DNA of 64,000 nt from NCBI RefSeq assembly GCF_012641745.1, contig NZ_WEHZ01000020.1:34054-98053 (forward strand). The letters are read 5' to 3'. Under the pieces are notes generated by a model, which saw only the letters and a list, made by a program, of their open reading frames with translations, ran no database searches and had not been told where the DNA came from. Of the stretch, positions 49,958 to 59,348 are shown piece by piece; within the stretch, counting starts at the first letter, position 1; each line of letters begins with the position of its first letter. Position numbers and translations under genes: made by a program. This stretch comes from Pseudoalteromonas peptidolytica. GTDB lineage: Bacteria > Pseudomonadota > Gammaproteobacteria > Enterobacterales > Alteromonadaceae.

Positions 49958-51151
49958 TTAGATCCTTTTTGACGTGTAGCCTGCTAATATCAAAAAGAGG
50001 CTTGATAACACCAAGCAGGCAACCAATCCGTAGTGCAAAAATACCCAACCGGATAAAACTGTCCCTATTAATCTTCCCATCGCATTGGCCATATAATAAA
50101 AGCCGACATCTAGTGATACGCCATCACTATCTGCAAGGCTAACAATTAGATAGCTGTGTATTGAGGAGTTAATCGCAAACACAACACCAAAAAGTAATAG
50201 CCCTCCCACAAGCGTAATGTTAGGCCAATGTTCTGTGTAAAGTGATACCGCAATAGCCATAGGTAAAATAGCCAAATAAAACGCCCAAATAGCAACTGCT
50301 TGTGGGTTATGGGCGTAGCTATCACGGTTGAGCAAGTTTGGTGTCAAAGACTGAACCAATCCATATCCGATCACCCACGTCGCCATAAATCCACCAACCC
50401 ACCAATGATCCCATGCAAATTGCTTTGACAGATACACAGGTAATGCAACAACAAACCAAACATCTCTGGCAGCAAACAAAAATAGGCGTGCAGCCGACAA
50501 GCGGTTAATTGCTCGGCTTTTTGAGAATACCTCAGTAAATTTTGGCTTATGCTTAGATTTCCCCAGTTCACTTTTCAAACAGATCATACTCAAAAACCAC
50601 ACCGCCATCAAAGCGGCAGCCATCACCCACATGGCCTCCGTAAAGCCGAGTAATGTCAACAGTACGCCACCAAGAAAGAATCCAACCCCCTTGAGCGCAT
50701 TTTTAGACCCTGTAAGTATTGCCACCCACTTAAATAACGTTCCTTCCTGACCAGATTTTACAATCGCCTTTATGGCACTTTTAGCACTCATTTTATTGAG
50801 ATCTTTGGCTACCCCAGAGAGCGCCTGCGCCGCCATAACATAAGGAATACTCAGCCAATTTGCCGGTACAACCAACATTAATAAAGCGATTATTTGTAGA
50901 CCAAGACCAATATTCATTGTTCGGTTCAACCCGATCCGAGCGCCGAGCCAGCCCCCCACCAGATTGGTGATAACGCCGAAAATCTCGTAAAACAAAAACA
51001 GCATCGCAATTTCCAACGGGTTGTAGCCTAGCTTATGAAAATGCAGTACCACTAACATTCTTAAAGCACCGTCGGTGAGCGTGAATGTCCAGTAATTGCC
51101 GGTAACTATCAAATACTGTCTAATATCTTGAGGTAAGGAATGTAACGTCAT
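49958..51151 (-). CDS. arsJ: Organoarsenical efflux MFS transporter ArsJ
   Basis: The 397-residue MFS protein has about 11-12 transmembrane segments and the ArsJ landmarks TGNYWTFTLTDGALRMLVVLHFHKLGYNP, SGVAKDLNKMSAKSAIKA and GSKNALKGVGFF. It exports 1-arseno-3-phosphoglycerate, the unstable product formed when GAPDH uses arsenate in place of phosphate. The GAPDH gene lies five bases upstream, which is the usual pairing. Downstream there is no further ars gene. Confidence 0.95.
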   Translation of the reverse strand: MTLHSLPQDIRQYLIVTGNYWTFTLTDGALRMLVVLHFHKLGYNPLEIAMLFLFYEIFGVITNLVGGWLGARIGLNRTMNIGLGLQIIALLMLVVPANWLSIPYVMAAQALSGVAKDLNKMSAKSAIKAIVKSGQEGTLFKWVAILTGSKNALKGVGFFLGGVLLTLLGFTEAMWVMAAALMAVWFLSMICLKSELGKSKHKPKFTEVFSKSRAINRLSAARLFLFAARDVWFVVALPVYLSKQFAWDHWWVGGFMATWVIGYGLVQSLTPNLLNRDSYAHNPQAVAIWAFYLAILPMAIAVSLYTEHWPNITLVGGLLLFGVVFAINSSIHSYLIVSLADSDGVSLDVGFYYMANAMGRLIGTVLSGWVFLHYGLVACLVLSSLFLILAGYTSKRI

Positions 51152-51156
51152 CGTAT

Positions 51157-52167
51157 TTATTTACCCAGTGAAAGCCCAACCTTTAAAACCAACTCGGCAG
51201 TACGATTTGCATAGCCCCATTCATTGTCATACCACACGTACAACTTAACCTGTGTACCGTTTACAACCATAGTGGATAACGCATCAACAATACTTGAGCG
51301 TGGATCCGTTTTATAATCAATAGAAACTAAAGGCCTTGGCTCATATCCAAGGATCCCTTCAAGATGAGTCTGTGCAGCTTCTTTCATCCACTGATTGATT
51401 TCCTCAACAGAAGTGGGGCGTTTTACCTCAAAAACACAATCGGTTAATGAGGCATTTGCCAGTGGGATACGTACCGCATGACCATTGAGTTTCCCTTTTA
51501 GCTCAGGGAATATATGTGTAATCGCTGTCGCGGAACCAGTCGTAGTTGGAATGAGGCTCATGCCACATGCTCTTGCTCTGCGCAGATCTTTATGCGGTGC
51601 ATCTAAGATAGTTTGGGTGTTGGTAATGTCATGGATCGTAGTCATTGAGCCATGCTTAATACCTATTTTGTCTTGTAGTACTTTAACAACAGGTGCTAAA
51701 CAGTTTGTAGTACAAGATGCTGCAGTCACGATTTCATGTGGCTTTTCATCATAAAGATGGTCGTTCACACCCATCACTATGTTTAGTACCCCATCTTCTT
51801 TTACTGGTGCAGTAACGACAACCCTTTTAACACCCTGATCTAAATATTGTTGTAGTAGAGCTTTGGTTTTCATTTTACCAGAGGCTTCTATAACGACATC
51901 GCATTGTGACCAGTCAGTATCAGCAATGTCTTTATTTTGGGTTACTGATAACTGATGACCAGCTATTATGATATGGTCATCTTGATGAGAAACTGCGTGT
52001 TCCCACTTGCCATGTACCGAGTCAAACTCCAATAAATGGGCAAGAGTCTCGGCGTTGCCCGCAGGATCGTTGATTTGTACAAACTCAAGCTCAGGCCAAT
52101 CGAAACTTGCTCGAAGCGCTAAGCGCCCCATACGCCCAAAGCCATTAATTCCAACTTTAATTGTCAT
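51157..52167 (-). CDS. ArsJ-associated glyceraldehyde-3-phosphate dehydrogenase
   Basis: The start at 52167 ([20 protein letters not shown], 336 residues) has AGGAG six bases upstream; the frame from 52245 overlaps the preceding gene. INGFGRMGR binds [17 protein letters not shown] holds the catalytic Cys, and [13 protein letters not shown] ends the catalytic domain. In this context it makes 1-arseno-3-phosphoglycerate from glyceraldehyde 3-phosphate and arsenate for export by ArsJ. It is probably distinct from the glycolytic enzyme. Confidence 0.95.
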   Translation of the reverse strand: MTIKVGINGFGRMGRLALRASFDWPELEFVQINDPAGNAETLAHLLEFDSVHGKWEHAVSHQDDHIIIAGHQLSVTQNKDIADTDWSQCDVVIEASGKMKTKALLQQYLDQGVKRVVVTAPVKEDGVLNIVMGVNDHLYDEKPHEIVTAASCTTNCLAPVVKVLQDKIGIKHGSMTTIHDITNTQTILDAPHKDLRRARACGMSLIPTTTGSATAITHIFPELKGKLNGHAVRIPLANASLTDCVFEVKRPTSVEEINQWMKEAAQTHLEGILGYEPRPLVSIDYKTDPRSSIVDALSTMVVNGTQVKLYVWYDNEWGYANRTAELVLKVGLSLGK

Positions 52168-52207
52168 ACGTACTCCTACTATGAAAGTTAATAAATTTAA
52201 TACTAAA

Positions 52208-52966
52208 TTATTCGCAACATGCAGCAGCCTGACTAGGGCGTTCACCCATTGAAGACAGTCGCTTTAATTCCAATGCAATATAGTTAGGTTGATGCAGAAC
52301 TGTCGTGTTTATAACAGCCTGCATCCACTCTGGAAGCGTTGGGTTGATTGAGTAAAAAACCCACTTTTTGTATTTCCGGTCACACAATATTCCAGCTTTT
52401 TTCAGTTGTGATAAATGCCTTGATACTTTAGGTTGACTTTCTTGCTCTAGCGCAATCATCAACTCACAAACACACAACTCGCCCTCAACGTTCAGCATGG
52501 CAAGCGTCTTCAAGCGAATGTCATCCGCTAAGCACTTATAAAATAGCAAAGGTGAGATTTCATCTGGCCTTATTTTTTTTTGATCCAGTAATGCAGTTAC
52601 TTGTTCGTTTATTTCGAATAGCGTTTGTTGAAGGGCATTTACACTATGTCGAGCTGAGGGACTGGCTATTTCCCACGGCAAGATGTGTTGACCTTGTAAT
52701 TGGTGTTCACATTCGGCACGCACTTCATCACAAAGGGTGACCACAACATCAAAATGCTCGCCCTGGTAGGTATCAAGATGCTTACTATAGAGGCTGTCAG
52801 TTTTTATGCCTTTGTGCTGCAAAAGCGCTAGCACTTCGGGCTTTATCTCACTCGGTTTAGTGCCAGCACTAAAGGCTTGTACATCAGCGCCACCATGAAA
52901 GTTCGCGATTGCTTGGGCGATAATTGAGCGCGTCGCATTTCCCGAACATAAAAAAAGTATCTTCAT
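52208..52966 (-). CDS. Fused arsenate-reductase-like / ArsR-family regulator
   Basis: The 252-residue protein joins a low-molecular-weight phosphatase-like domain (residues 1-130, CSGNATRS = CX5R loop) to an ArsR winged-helix domain (about 140-230). The ArsR part has [26 protein letters not shown], where the Cys pair is the known As(III)/Sb(III) site, and the C-terminus ends in CCE. In the phosphatase loop the expected Asp general acid region reads WEIASPSA, so catalysis is doubtful; the domain may instead sense. It lies first in the arsRC-gapdh-arsJ operon. Confidence 0.93.
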   Translation of the reverse strand: MKILFLCSGNATRSIIAQAIANFHGGADVQAFSAGTKPSEIKPEVLALLQHKGIKTDSLYSKHLDTYQGEHFDVVVTLCDEVRAECEHQLQGQHILPWEIASPSARHSVNALQQTLFEINEQVTALLDQKKIRPDEISPLLFYKCLADDIRLKTLAMLNVEGELCVCELMIALEQESQPKVSRHLSQLKKAGILCDRKYKKWVFYSINPTLPEWMQAVINTTVLHQPNYIALELKRLSSMGERPSQAAACCE

Positions 52967-52986
52967 AAATACATAACAATTTAATT

Positions 52987-53006
52987 ATATAACAAAATTA
53001 TTATAT
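52987..53006. promoter_or_regulatory. Palindromic operator upstream of the ars operon
   Basis: ATATAACAAAATTATTATAT is a near-perfect palindrome, 20 bases before the start of the ArsR-fusion gene. ArsR proteins typically repress through an AT-rich inverted repeat at this place. Confidence 0.45.
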
Positions 53007-53252
53007 GATAAAAGTGCAGTGTCAAGCTCAGATTTTTAGTAACGGTGAGGTCGCTCTTTGGTTCTTGCCAAAGCCTTAAATTTACAATTTAAAATCAGTA
53101 GTTTAAAAATTTTAGAGGAAATGTTTTCTGATACCTTTTCACGTGTGTCGAGCTGATTTAGGAAGACCAGAAGCTTTATAGAACTCATAAATTTGAACAC
53201 GGCGTGACAGCGTATAGTTTAGGTGAGTCTTGAAGTATTACCTTTGGTCTGA

Positions 53253-54340
53253 CTAGAAATTGCAAGACAGTGCGCTATTTAACCAATGATTATTCGTTGT
53301 TTCCAACATCATTTTTTGTGGTACCGCAATAGGTAAGGTTGTAGGATTAATGCCTGCTACCCTACCTATATGCTGTTTTAAAAGTGATTTTAGACCAGCT
53401 TCACTGAGGTTGTTAAATGCTGCTATTAACTCGGCTTTTTCTCTTTTTGATAGTTTAGCTGCCGTGAAAATAACGTCATAAAAACGCTCGATCCACAGTG
53501 AATAGGCTGATTGAGCGGCATTTTTGTGCTTTTGCACAAGCGCTCGTACATCTCTTTTTCACCCCGTAATATATATACAAACAGCAAGTTAAGACCGGTA
53601 TTTAGTTCACTACTTTCTCTTCCTGCTAGCTGATGCCTAGCATAGGCTAACTTAAAATAGTTAACCGCATCCTCAAAGTGACTTGTTTTAAGTGCCAATA
53701 CCCCGAGGTTGTTTTCGATAATCCCCATCGCGCGCTGATTTTTAATACGAGTGCCTATAGCCAAAGAGCGCACAAAATAGTCTTTTGCCGAGATGTTATC
53801 GCCGTAATTATAGGCAATCACCGCGAGGGCATTCAGCGTTTTAATTTTTTCTTTCGCGGACCGTGCACTTTTTAGCGCGCACAGTAATAGGTGCTCAGAT
53901 TGGCGGATATAACCACCTTTTCTTAGCCATACACTGGCATCATAAGTAAGTGAAAATCGATGCTCGCTGAAATACGTATTTTGCGGGTTCTGAAACAATA
54001 CAGCTAATGCGCGCTGCGCCTGCTCTAACTGACCAAGTGATAACGCTATCGATACGCCTAAATGATGGAAATGAGCGGTATGGGCTGGAGTAAAATCCTC
54101 TAATTCAATAGCTTGATGTAGTTTATGTGCTTTGTGTGGATCGGACTCTAAAAAATAATTAACCGTATCAAGGCGATATTGAGCGTTGTCGTGTTCACGC
54201 CAAACAGCTGCAACGAAGAACAATGTAGGCAATATGACAAAAAGATTACAAATTAGATTACGCATAACAACAAAAAATATTTTATTCATACAAAATACTA
54301 CATGAAGTAAATAAGATTCGTACCGTAAAATTTGTAACAC
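53253..54340 (-). pseudogene. TPR-repeat protein gene broken by a frameshift
   Basis: The first frame (54340-53426) has an N-terminal membrane segment and TPR-like helices, for example LNALAVIAYNYGDNISAKDYFVRSLAIG, NNLGVLALKTSHFEDAVNYFKLAYA. At about 53537 it shifts after MYERL: the continuing frame reads VQKHKNAAQSAYSLWIERFYDVIF and ends at 53253. One missing G (TTGTGCAAA for TTGGTGCAA) would restore it. The repaired protein would be about 360 residues. I do not recognise its function. The deletion could be a sequencing error. Confidence 0.65.
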
Positions 54341-54627
54341 TTTATTCTAAAGCCTATTGACTTTTGCTGTTTAATTTTCATTTTTCGGAATGGCTTAAGG
54401 CGCTTTGCAGGAGCCCTAAGTCTTTACTTTTTAAATCACATAAAGTGACTTTGTTACGCAGGCTCTGATTTGTCTAAATACCAATTAAACCGCAGCAAAA
54501 CCAACTTCAAAAATAAACTGACTCTAGTTGTGTTTACACAATCAAAAATTTAACTTGTCGCGATTGTTCAATATCGCATTTGCTAGTGAGATTTTTCAGG
54601 CGGTTATCATCAAACATATTTGGAAAG
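54341..54627. other. Intergenic region upstream of the broken TPR gene
   Basis: The stretch between the TPR gene start and the minus-strand terminator holds no plausible gene. TACCAATTAAACCG near 54480 resembles only the terminal bases of the MITE. No other structure is evident. Confidence 0.35.
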
Positions 54628-54649
54628 AAAAAAGGCCGCAGCGGCGGCC
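54628..54649 (-). terminator. Minus-strand rho-independent terminator with no gene behind it
   Basis: On the minus strand GGCCGC-CGCT-GCGGCC is followed directly by TTTTTT. The nearest minus-strand gene upstream of it is absent: the EamA gene on that side is on the plus strand. It therefore implies a short minus-strand transcript starting between about 54650 and 54800. Confidence 0.7.
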
Positions 54650-54735
54650 AAACACATCATGGGTAAAACAATGAAGGGATGTATCTGTGAATACGGGAGT
54701 TATTTTATGCGAAATATTGTAAATTAAAATCACAT

Positions 54736-54754
54736 TATAATGATTGTTATCATC
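54736..54754. promoter_or_regulatory. Fur-box-like site
   Basis: TATAATGATTGTTATCATC matches the 19-bp Fur consensus (GATAATGATAATCATTATC) at 14 positions. It overlaps a TATAAT hexamer on the minus strand (54734-54739) and lies 74 bases upstream of the EamA ATG. It could control either direction. Confidence 0.5.
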
Positions 54755-54827
54755 GCTTTTTTCGAACATTCATTGTATGATCCAGCTCGTGATACACTCT
54801 TATATCAATACTTAAAAAATAACACCT

Positions 54828-55673
54828 ATGACTTTACTTTGGACTATCACCTTACTTTGGGCTTTTTCCTTTTCACTTATCGGTGTCTATTTGGCAGGAA
54901 ATGTAGACCCGTGGTTTAGCGCTTTATCAAGAACGGTGTTAGCAGCACTGGTTTTTCTGCCATTTTTGCGGCCTACATCAGTTACTAAAACGCTAATGCT
55001 AAAATTGATGGCCATTGGTGCTGTACAGATTGGCTTAATGTATAGCTTTTATTATCACTCATTTTTATATCTCAGTGTGCCAGAGGTGCTGCTATTTACT
55101 GTGATGACCCCCGTTTACATTACACTTCTTAATGATTTACTCAACAAGTCGTTTAATCGTACTTTTTTAACTTCAGCGCTTATCGCAATGTTCGGTGCAA
55201 TTACTATTCGATTTACAGAGCTAACGAGTGACTATTTTTTTGGTTTATTATTGGTACAAGGTGCAAACCTTTGTTTTGCTATAGGACAAGTCAGTTATAA
55301 GCGCTTGAGTGCACAACACTCGCTAATTCATCGCCAAAGTTTCGGCTTTTTCTTCATCGGTGCATCTTGTGTCTTAGCTCTTGGCCTTGTTTTATTTGGT
55401 AATTTACAACAGCTACCCACTACTGGCCAACAGTGGGGGATTTTGATTTACTTAGGCCTCATTGCTTCGGGTATAGGATATTTTGTGTGGAATGTGGGAT
55501 TAACCCGCGTATCTGTCGGCGAGTTAGCTGTGATGAATAACGCCCTTATCCCTGCGGGAATTTTAGTCAACTTACTTATCTGGAACAAAGAAGCCGATCT
55601 CATTCGACTTGGGATCGGGAGTCTAATTATATTTGCTGCGCTAGTGCATAGCAAACGAGCCAGTTCAGGTTAA
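54828..55673 (+). CDS. EamA/DMT-family transporter
   Basis: The 281-residue protein has ten hydrophobic segments in two EamA repeats (about 1-135 and 140-275). Landmarks are WTITLLWAFSFSLIGVYL at the start and SGIGYFVWNVGLTRVSVGELAVMNNALIPAG near the end. It resembles the carboxylate/amino-acid/amine DMT branch. The substrate is not clear; a Fur-like box upstream raises an iron-linked role. No strong ribosome site precedes the ATG. Confidence 0.88.
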   Translation: MTLLWTITLLWAFSFSLIGVYLAGNVDPWFSALSRTVLAALVFLPFLRPTSVTKTLMLKLMAIGAVQIGLMYSFYYHSFLYLSVPEVLLFTVMTPVYITLLNDLLNKSFNRTFLTSALIAMFGAITIRFTELTSDYFFGLLLVQGANLCFAIGQVSYKRLSAQHSLIHRQSFGFFFIGASCVLALGLVLFGNLQQLPTTGQQWGILIYLGLIASGIGYFVWNVGLTRVSVGELAVMNNALIPAGILVNLLIWNKEADLIRLGIGSLIIFAALVHSKRASSG

Positions 55674-55685
55674 TTTTGAGATACG

Positions 55686-56088
55686 TTAACTGCGGCTTAC
55701 ACTACAGTCACTTTTTATCACTGAGGCTCTTTCATAAACGGTTTGAGCAGAATCGGCTTTGCTAAACTCAATGCTAATTTGGTGTCCTTCTTCAAATTTA
55801 GGCTCAAAATAATCACTTTGGCAAACATAGTTGCGTGCTATGTTACTGTACTGCCGACTCCCCAAATTTAGGCTCCAGCCCGCTAACGGCAATACGCACA
55901 GTAAAACGCTTTGCCGAATCAGAGACATCTATTAACTCTAACTGCTCTGAGCCGTATGGTTGTAGCTGCTTTACATCGTTACTTACAGTTAGTGCAAATT
56001 GATATTTTGAATACCCATAGAATCCCGCAACTAAAATCAATGCAACCAGTAATAGTAGTTTTTTAAAGCTAGAAGAAATTGTTTTCAT
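55686..56088 (-). pseudogene. Small membrane-anchored protein gene broken by an extra G
   Basis: The first frame (56088-55843) encodes a TM anchor near residues 9-25 and ends LEPKFGESAVQ-stop. In the overlapping frame the sequence continues SRQYSNIARNYVCQSDYFEPKFEEGH to 55686. Removing one base from the GGGG run at 55860-55863 joins the two parts into a protein of about 133 residues. Family and function are unknown. The homopolymer site fits a sequencing error or a phase-variable tract. Confidence 0.65.
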
Positions 56089-56280
56089 TTTTATATTCCA
56101 TGGACCTTGACGTAACTTTCACAACTATACACAGCGCCAAGTAACAATCTCAATGAGAATATGACCTAAAGTGTAACCATCTATGTTATTTAATTAACCT
56201 GAGGCTTGGATAAATAACTTACAAACTCTTCACGCCATAGGTATTTTTTAAAAAGTTCGTTAGTATCGGGGTATCAATAC

Positions 56281-57249
56281 ATGGTTACCCACTCAAATCA
56301 AAACATCATGAAAAAAATCTTACAGTTATTTCCACTTTGGGCTATCGCAGCAGCAATGATTGCATACCTTTACCCTGCCTTCTTGATCCCATTTAAAAGT
56401 ACAATTATTCCTCTACTTATGTTTATTATGCTCACTATGGGGTTGACCCTTACCGCAAAAGATTTTTTGCGTGTTCTCGATAACAAAAAAGCGATTATCG
56501 TGGCGGTCTGCCTACAATTTACAGTGATGCCGAGTGTTGCCTACTTTATTGCAACCACAATGAGCTTAGAAACCGACTTATTAATTGGTATGATTTTAGT
56601 GGGCACAGTTGCTGGCGGTACGGCAAGTAATGTTTTGTGTTATCTCGCCAAAGGAGACGTCGCGTTATCGATTTCTATGACAGCAACGAGTACGTTACTC
56701 GGCGTGCTTTTAACACCATTACTCACTACGGTAATGATAGGACAAGTGGTTGATATTCAATTTTCTGATATGTTGATGAGCCTGCTAAAAATTGTGCTAG
56801 TTCCAGTGGCTGTTGGCGTTGCCTTCAATACTTTATTTGCCAAGTCGTTGGCGCGTTCCGTTATCAACACAACCCCTATTTTACCTTTACTGTCCATGCT
56901 CTCCATCATTTTTATTATCGCAGTGATTGTTTCTCTTAATCAACCTAAGCTTGAAAATATCGGACTCGTTGTGCTGGTCGCTGTGATCTTACACAATATC
57001 ACAGGATTACTTTTGGGTTATTTCATTCCAAAAAGACTCGGTTTTGAAGAAAAAGTATGCCGTACAATGGCTTTTGAAGTGGGGATGCAAAACTCAGGAC
57101 TTGCCGTCGCACTTGCCATGAAGTTCTTTACTCCTGCGGCGGCTGTGGCTGGTACCCTATTTTCAATTTGGCATAATATCAGTGGCTCAATATTAGCAGG
57201 AATATGGCGGCGAAGCGCCACCAGCTCATCTGATGACAACATAGCCTAG
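56281..57249 (+). CDS. Bile acid:sodium symporter (BASS) family transporter
   Basis: The 322-residue protein has about nine to ten transmembrane segments. IMLTMGLTLTAKDF, GTVAGGTASNVLCYLAKGDVALS and FEVGMQNSGLAVALA are the sodium-binding and crossed-helix regions typical of the bacterial ASBT/YocS branch. GGGG stands nine bases upstream of the first ATG; an internal ATG at 56308 is also possible. These symporters use sodium to import organic anions such as pantoate or other carboxylates. The actual substrate is unknown. Confidence 0.9.
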   Translation: MVTHSNQNIMKKILQLFPLWAIAAAMIAYLYPAFLIPFKSTIIPLLMFIMLTMGLTLTAKDFLRVLDNKKAIIVAVCLQFTVMPSVAYFIATTMSLETDLLIGMILVGTVAGGTASNVLCYLAKGDVALSISMTATSTLLGVLLTPLLTTVMIGQVVDIQFSDMLMSLLKIVLVPVAVGVAFNTLFAKSLARSVINTTPILPLLSMLSIIFIIAVIVSLNQPKLENIGLVVLVAVILHNITGLLLGYFIPKRLGFEEKVCRTMAFEVGMQNSGLAVALAMKFFTPAAAVAGTLFSIWHNISGSILAGIWRRSATSSSDDNIA

Positions 57250-57267
57250 TATCAAATACTGGGCTTT

Positions 57268-57702
57268 TTATAATTGTTTATAGAAGTGAATTTTGCTATC
57301 TGATACGCCATTGATCTGTTCACATTTTACAATTTGGTAGTCGCGACTTATTAGCATCAATAGCATGTTTTTAAAAAGGTTTCTCGACTTTACTCTGATG
57401 GCGCTATAGCCTTGTGCCTTACACCAAGCCTCTTGCATCACCAATAGCTGTTTCGCAATACCATTACCACGATGTTCAGGAACAACCGCGCCTAACCAAC
57501 TATAAAACTCATTGTTTGGTAGTTCGTGACCTAACTTATACCCTACAGGCTTACCTTGATCGTACGCCACCAGCAATAAATGTTGTTTATCTCGCAGCTT
57601 ATCTACGACTTCCTCACGCTTTCTTGGCGTAGCAAATTCAGGAATTTGGTTCTCTATCGCAAGCAGGTCATCTACCAAGCCAATTTTATATTCTAGGTTC
57701 AT
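57268..57702 (-). CDS. GNAT-family N-acetyltransferase
   Basis: The 144-residue protein has VVPEHRGNGIAKQLLVMQE, the acetyl-CoA-binding motif, and VGYKLGHELPNNEFYSWLGAV before it. It overlaps the upstream S66 peptidase gene by four bases (ATGA), so the two are translationally coupled and possibly cooperate. Confidence 0.9.
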   Translation of the reverse strand: MNLEYKIGLVDDLLAIENQIPEFATPRKREEVVDKLRDKQHLLLVAYDQGKPVGYKLGHELPNNEFYSWLGAVVPEHRGNGIAKQLLVMQEAWCKAQGYSAIRVKSRNLFKNMLLMLISRDYQIVKCEQINGVSDSKIHFYKQL

Positions 57703-58730
57703 ATTAATGTCTGTGTAATTGAAAAAGCGTCGTTACATATCACTTCAGCAAATGCGCCGTTAATAAGCGTTAAATTCGGTGCTTGATGGCCGATGTCGAC
57801 ATCATATAGCACGGGGAAATCGCAATCAGCAAATACATATTGTAAGGCATCTACGTGCGTCCAGTCGCTATCTTTTGCTAGCGGCTCGGGGTTACGACCA
57901 ATTAAGACCGCTGCAACTTTCGAAAACCAGCCCCGTAGTTTAATACTTTGCAGCGCACGATAGTAAGCAGCTGGCGGCATTTCGCCGTTTTCAAAGTATA
58001 AAATTATTGATTCGTTGGGATGCTCCTGTAAAAAAGCATCCAAATCAAAATATTCAGTGCCTGCCAATAACATGTGAATATCTAAACAGCCGCCTAATAA
58101 TCTACCAGCAAACCGCTTGCTGCTTTCGCGATTCGCTAAAGTACGCCACTGAGTCGTGGTGGACAAGTTAAATCCAGCATCGGGAAAGTCAACAAAATTG
58201 AGTGGATCAGCCTCATAGTGAGTAGAAGGAAACTGTGTGAAGGAGTTATTAGGCGTGCACCTCAAATGGTCAAAAAGCCCTATCGTCAGCGGGTCTTGCT
58301 GGTGGCCATTTAACTGCATAAGGTTAGTCCCATGAACGCTCGCCCAACCTAGTTTGCAAGTTACGGCACTAAGCAAAGTGCTGACGTCAGAGAAACCGAT
58401 GATCCACTTTGGCCTAGCTTGTGCTAACTGCTCCCAATCAAGTTGGCTCAGAACATCCATCGCAATTGCTCCGCCCCATGGTGGCATAATGGCGTCTATT
58501 GTATCATCGAGTAAGTATCCCATAAGTTCATTAACACGGGTTTTGGCATCTGCGCTTACATAATTGTGGTTATCTCTCAGGCATTCACCAACCACCAACT
58601 CGAAACCTTGTTGCGCTAGATAACCCAAAGCATTATCTAGTCTCGCGTGCATAGAAGCAGGGACACCTGCTGAGAATGCTGTGATTGCAATTTTACTGCC
58701 CACTTTTAACGGTTTAGGATACTTCATCAT
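57699..58730 (-). CDS. Peptidase S66 family protein (LD-carboxypeptidase / MccF-like)
   Basis: The 343-residue protein has the S66 landmarks PPWGGAIAMDVL, the nucleophile elbow WIIGFSDVSTLL (Ser) and VHGTNLMQL. The C-domain has LLGGCLDIHMLLAGTEYF and ENGEMPPAAYYRAL with the Glu of the Ser-Glu-His triad; the His is in DIGHQAPNLTL. Length and NA-type loops suit the MccF-like branch, which can inactivate microcin C, rather than LdcA. The adjacent GNAT fits a detoxification idea, because MccE-type acetyltransferases also inactivate microcin. AAGGAG precedes two adjacent ATGs. Confidence 0.85.
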   Translation of the reverse strand: MMKYPKPLKVGSKIAITAFSAGVPASMHARLDNALGYLAQQGFELVVGECLRDNHNYVSADAKTRVNELMGYLLDDTIDAIMPPWGGAIAMDVLSQLDWEQLAQARPKWIIGFSDVSTLLSAVTCKLGWASVHGTNLMQLNGHQQDPLTIGLFDHLRCTPNNSFTQFPSTHYEADPLNFVDFPDAGFNLSTTTQWRTLANRESSKRFAGRLLGGCLDIHMLLAGTEYFDLDAFLQEHPNESIILYFENGEMPPAAYYRALQSIKLRGWFSKVAAVLIGRNPEPLAKDSDWTHVDALQYVFADCDFPVLYDVDIGHQAPNLTLINGAFAEVICNDAFSITQTLI

Positions 58731-59348
58731 GACTCCTTCTTTTACTCCATTGTACCCGATCTATTTCTATTTTAATCTGAGCTCGATATAAAGAAGTTAG
58801 TTAATCCACTAACATACCTATGCTCAAAAGCGTAATATCGCTCTAGTCTGAAGTTACTTCTTACTACAAGTCAAATTTGTGCATAAATAGCTAGCCTAGG
58901 CATGATGAGCAAATAATAGTGAATGTCAGTGTTGATGCAAAAACTTTGTGGAGCTTCATTAATTGAGGTAACTGAGGAATAGTAAATTGCGAGTCATTCC
59001 TCCCTTCGTTCATTAACACTTGAATCGTCCGAAACCGTTTTGTCACTTTTCCACTTTGGTCAGTTCATTAGATGAAACATTATACAAACCATCAACTTCC
59101 TTAGCATCCACATGCTGACTCTATAGTACTTAGTTTGGCTGAAAATTTGCGTTCAAAAAGCAGTGAAAAACAAGTGTACGTAAAAAGGTTCCAGCACCAG
59201 GAAATAGCCCACCCTTGCTTTTCATTATATACTTCAGCATGTTAACTCCGTTCAATAGCTAACCCTGCCTTAAGCGGTGGGTTAGCTATTTTATGAAACG
59301 AAGTGAAACCAAGCCAACGGTTACCTGTTCGGCTTTGAGTCTTGGAAT
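58731..59348. other. Gene-poor region with a small ORF and a hairpin
   Basis: No family-matching gene is seen in this 618-base stretch. A 36-codon minus-strand ORF at 59130-59240 (MLKYIMKSKGGLFPGAG at its start) follows GGAGTTAAC-ATG, a good ribosome site. It lies just after the 12-bp hairpin at 59254-59290. Otherwise nothing stands out. Confidence 0.4.
59254..59290. terminator. Strong 12-bp hairpin downstream of the PNPOx-like gene
   Basis: AATAGCTAACCC and GGGTTAGCTATT are exact inverses around a 13-base loop. It may be the terminator for a plus-strand transcript (TTAT follows) or for the minus-strand PNPOx-like gene. CTAACCC...GGGTTAG also resembles the outer arms of integron attC sites, but no further internal arms are clear. 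Confidence 0.5.

Noticed and set aside
59130..59240. 36-codon minus-strand ORF with a good ribosome site
   Set aside because: Too short and without composition or motif support to call a gene; described in the intergenic entry.
59254..59290. Treating the 12-bp hairpin as a firm attC site
   Set aside because: It has perfect long arms but no separate inner arms or unpaired base, so a terminator is at least as likely.
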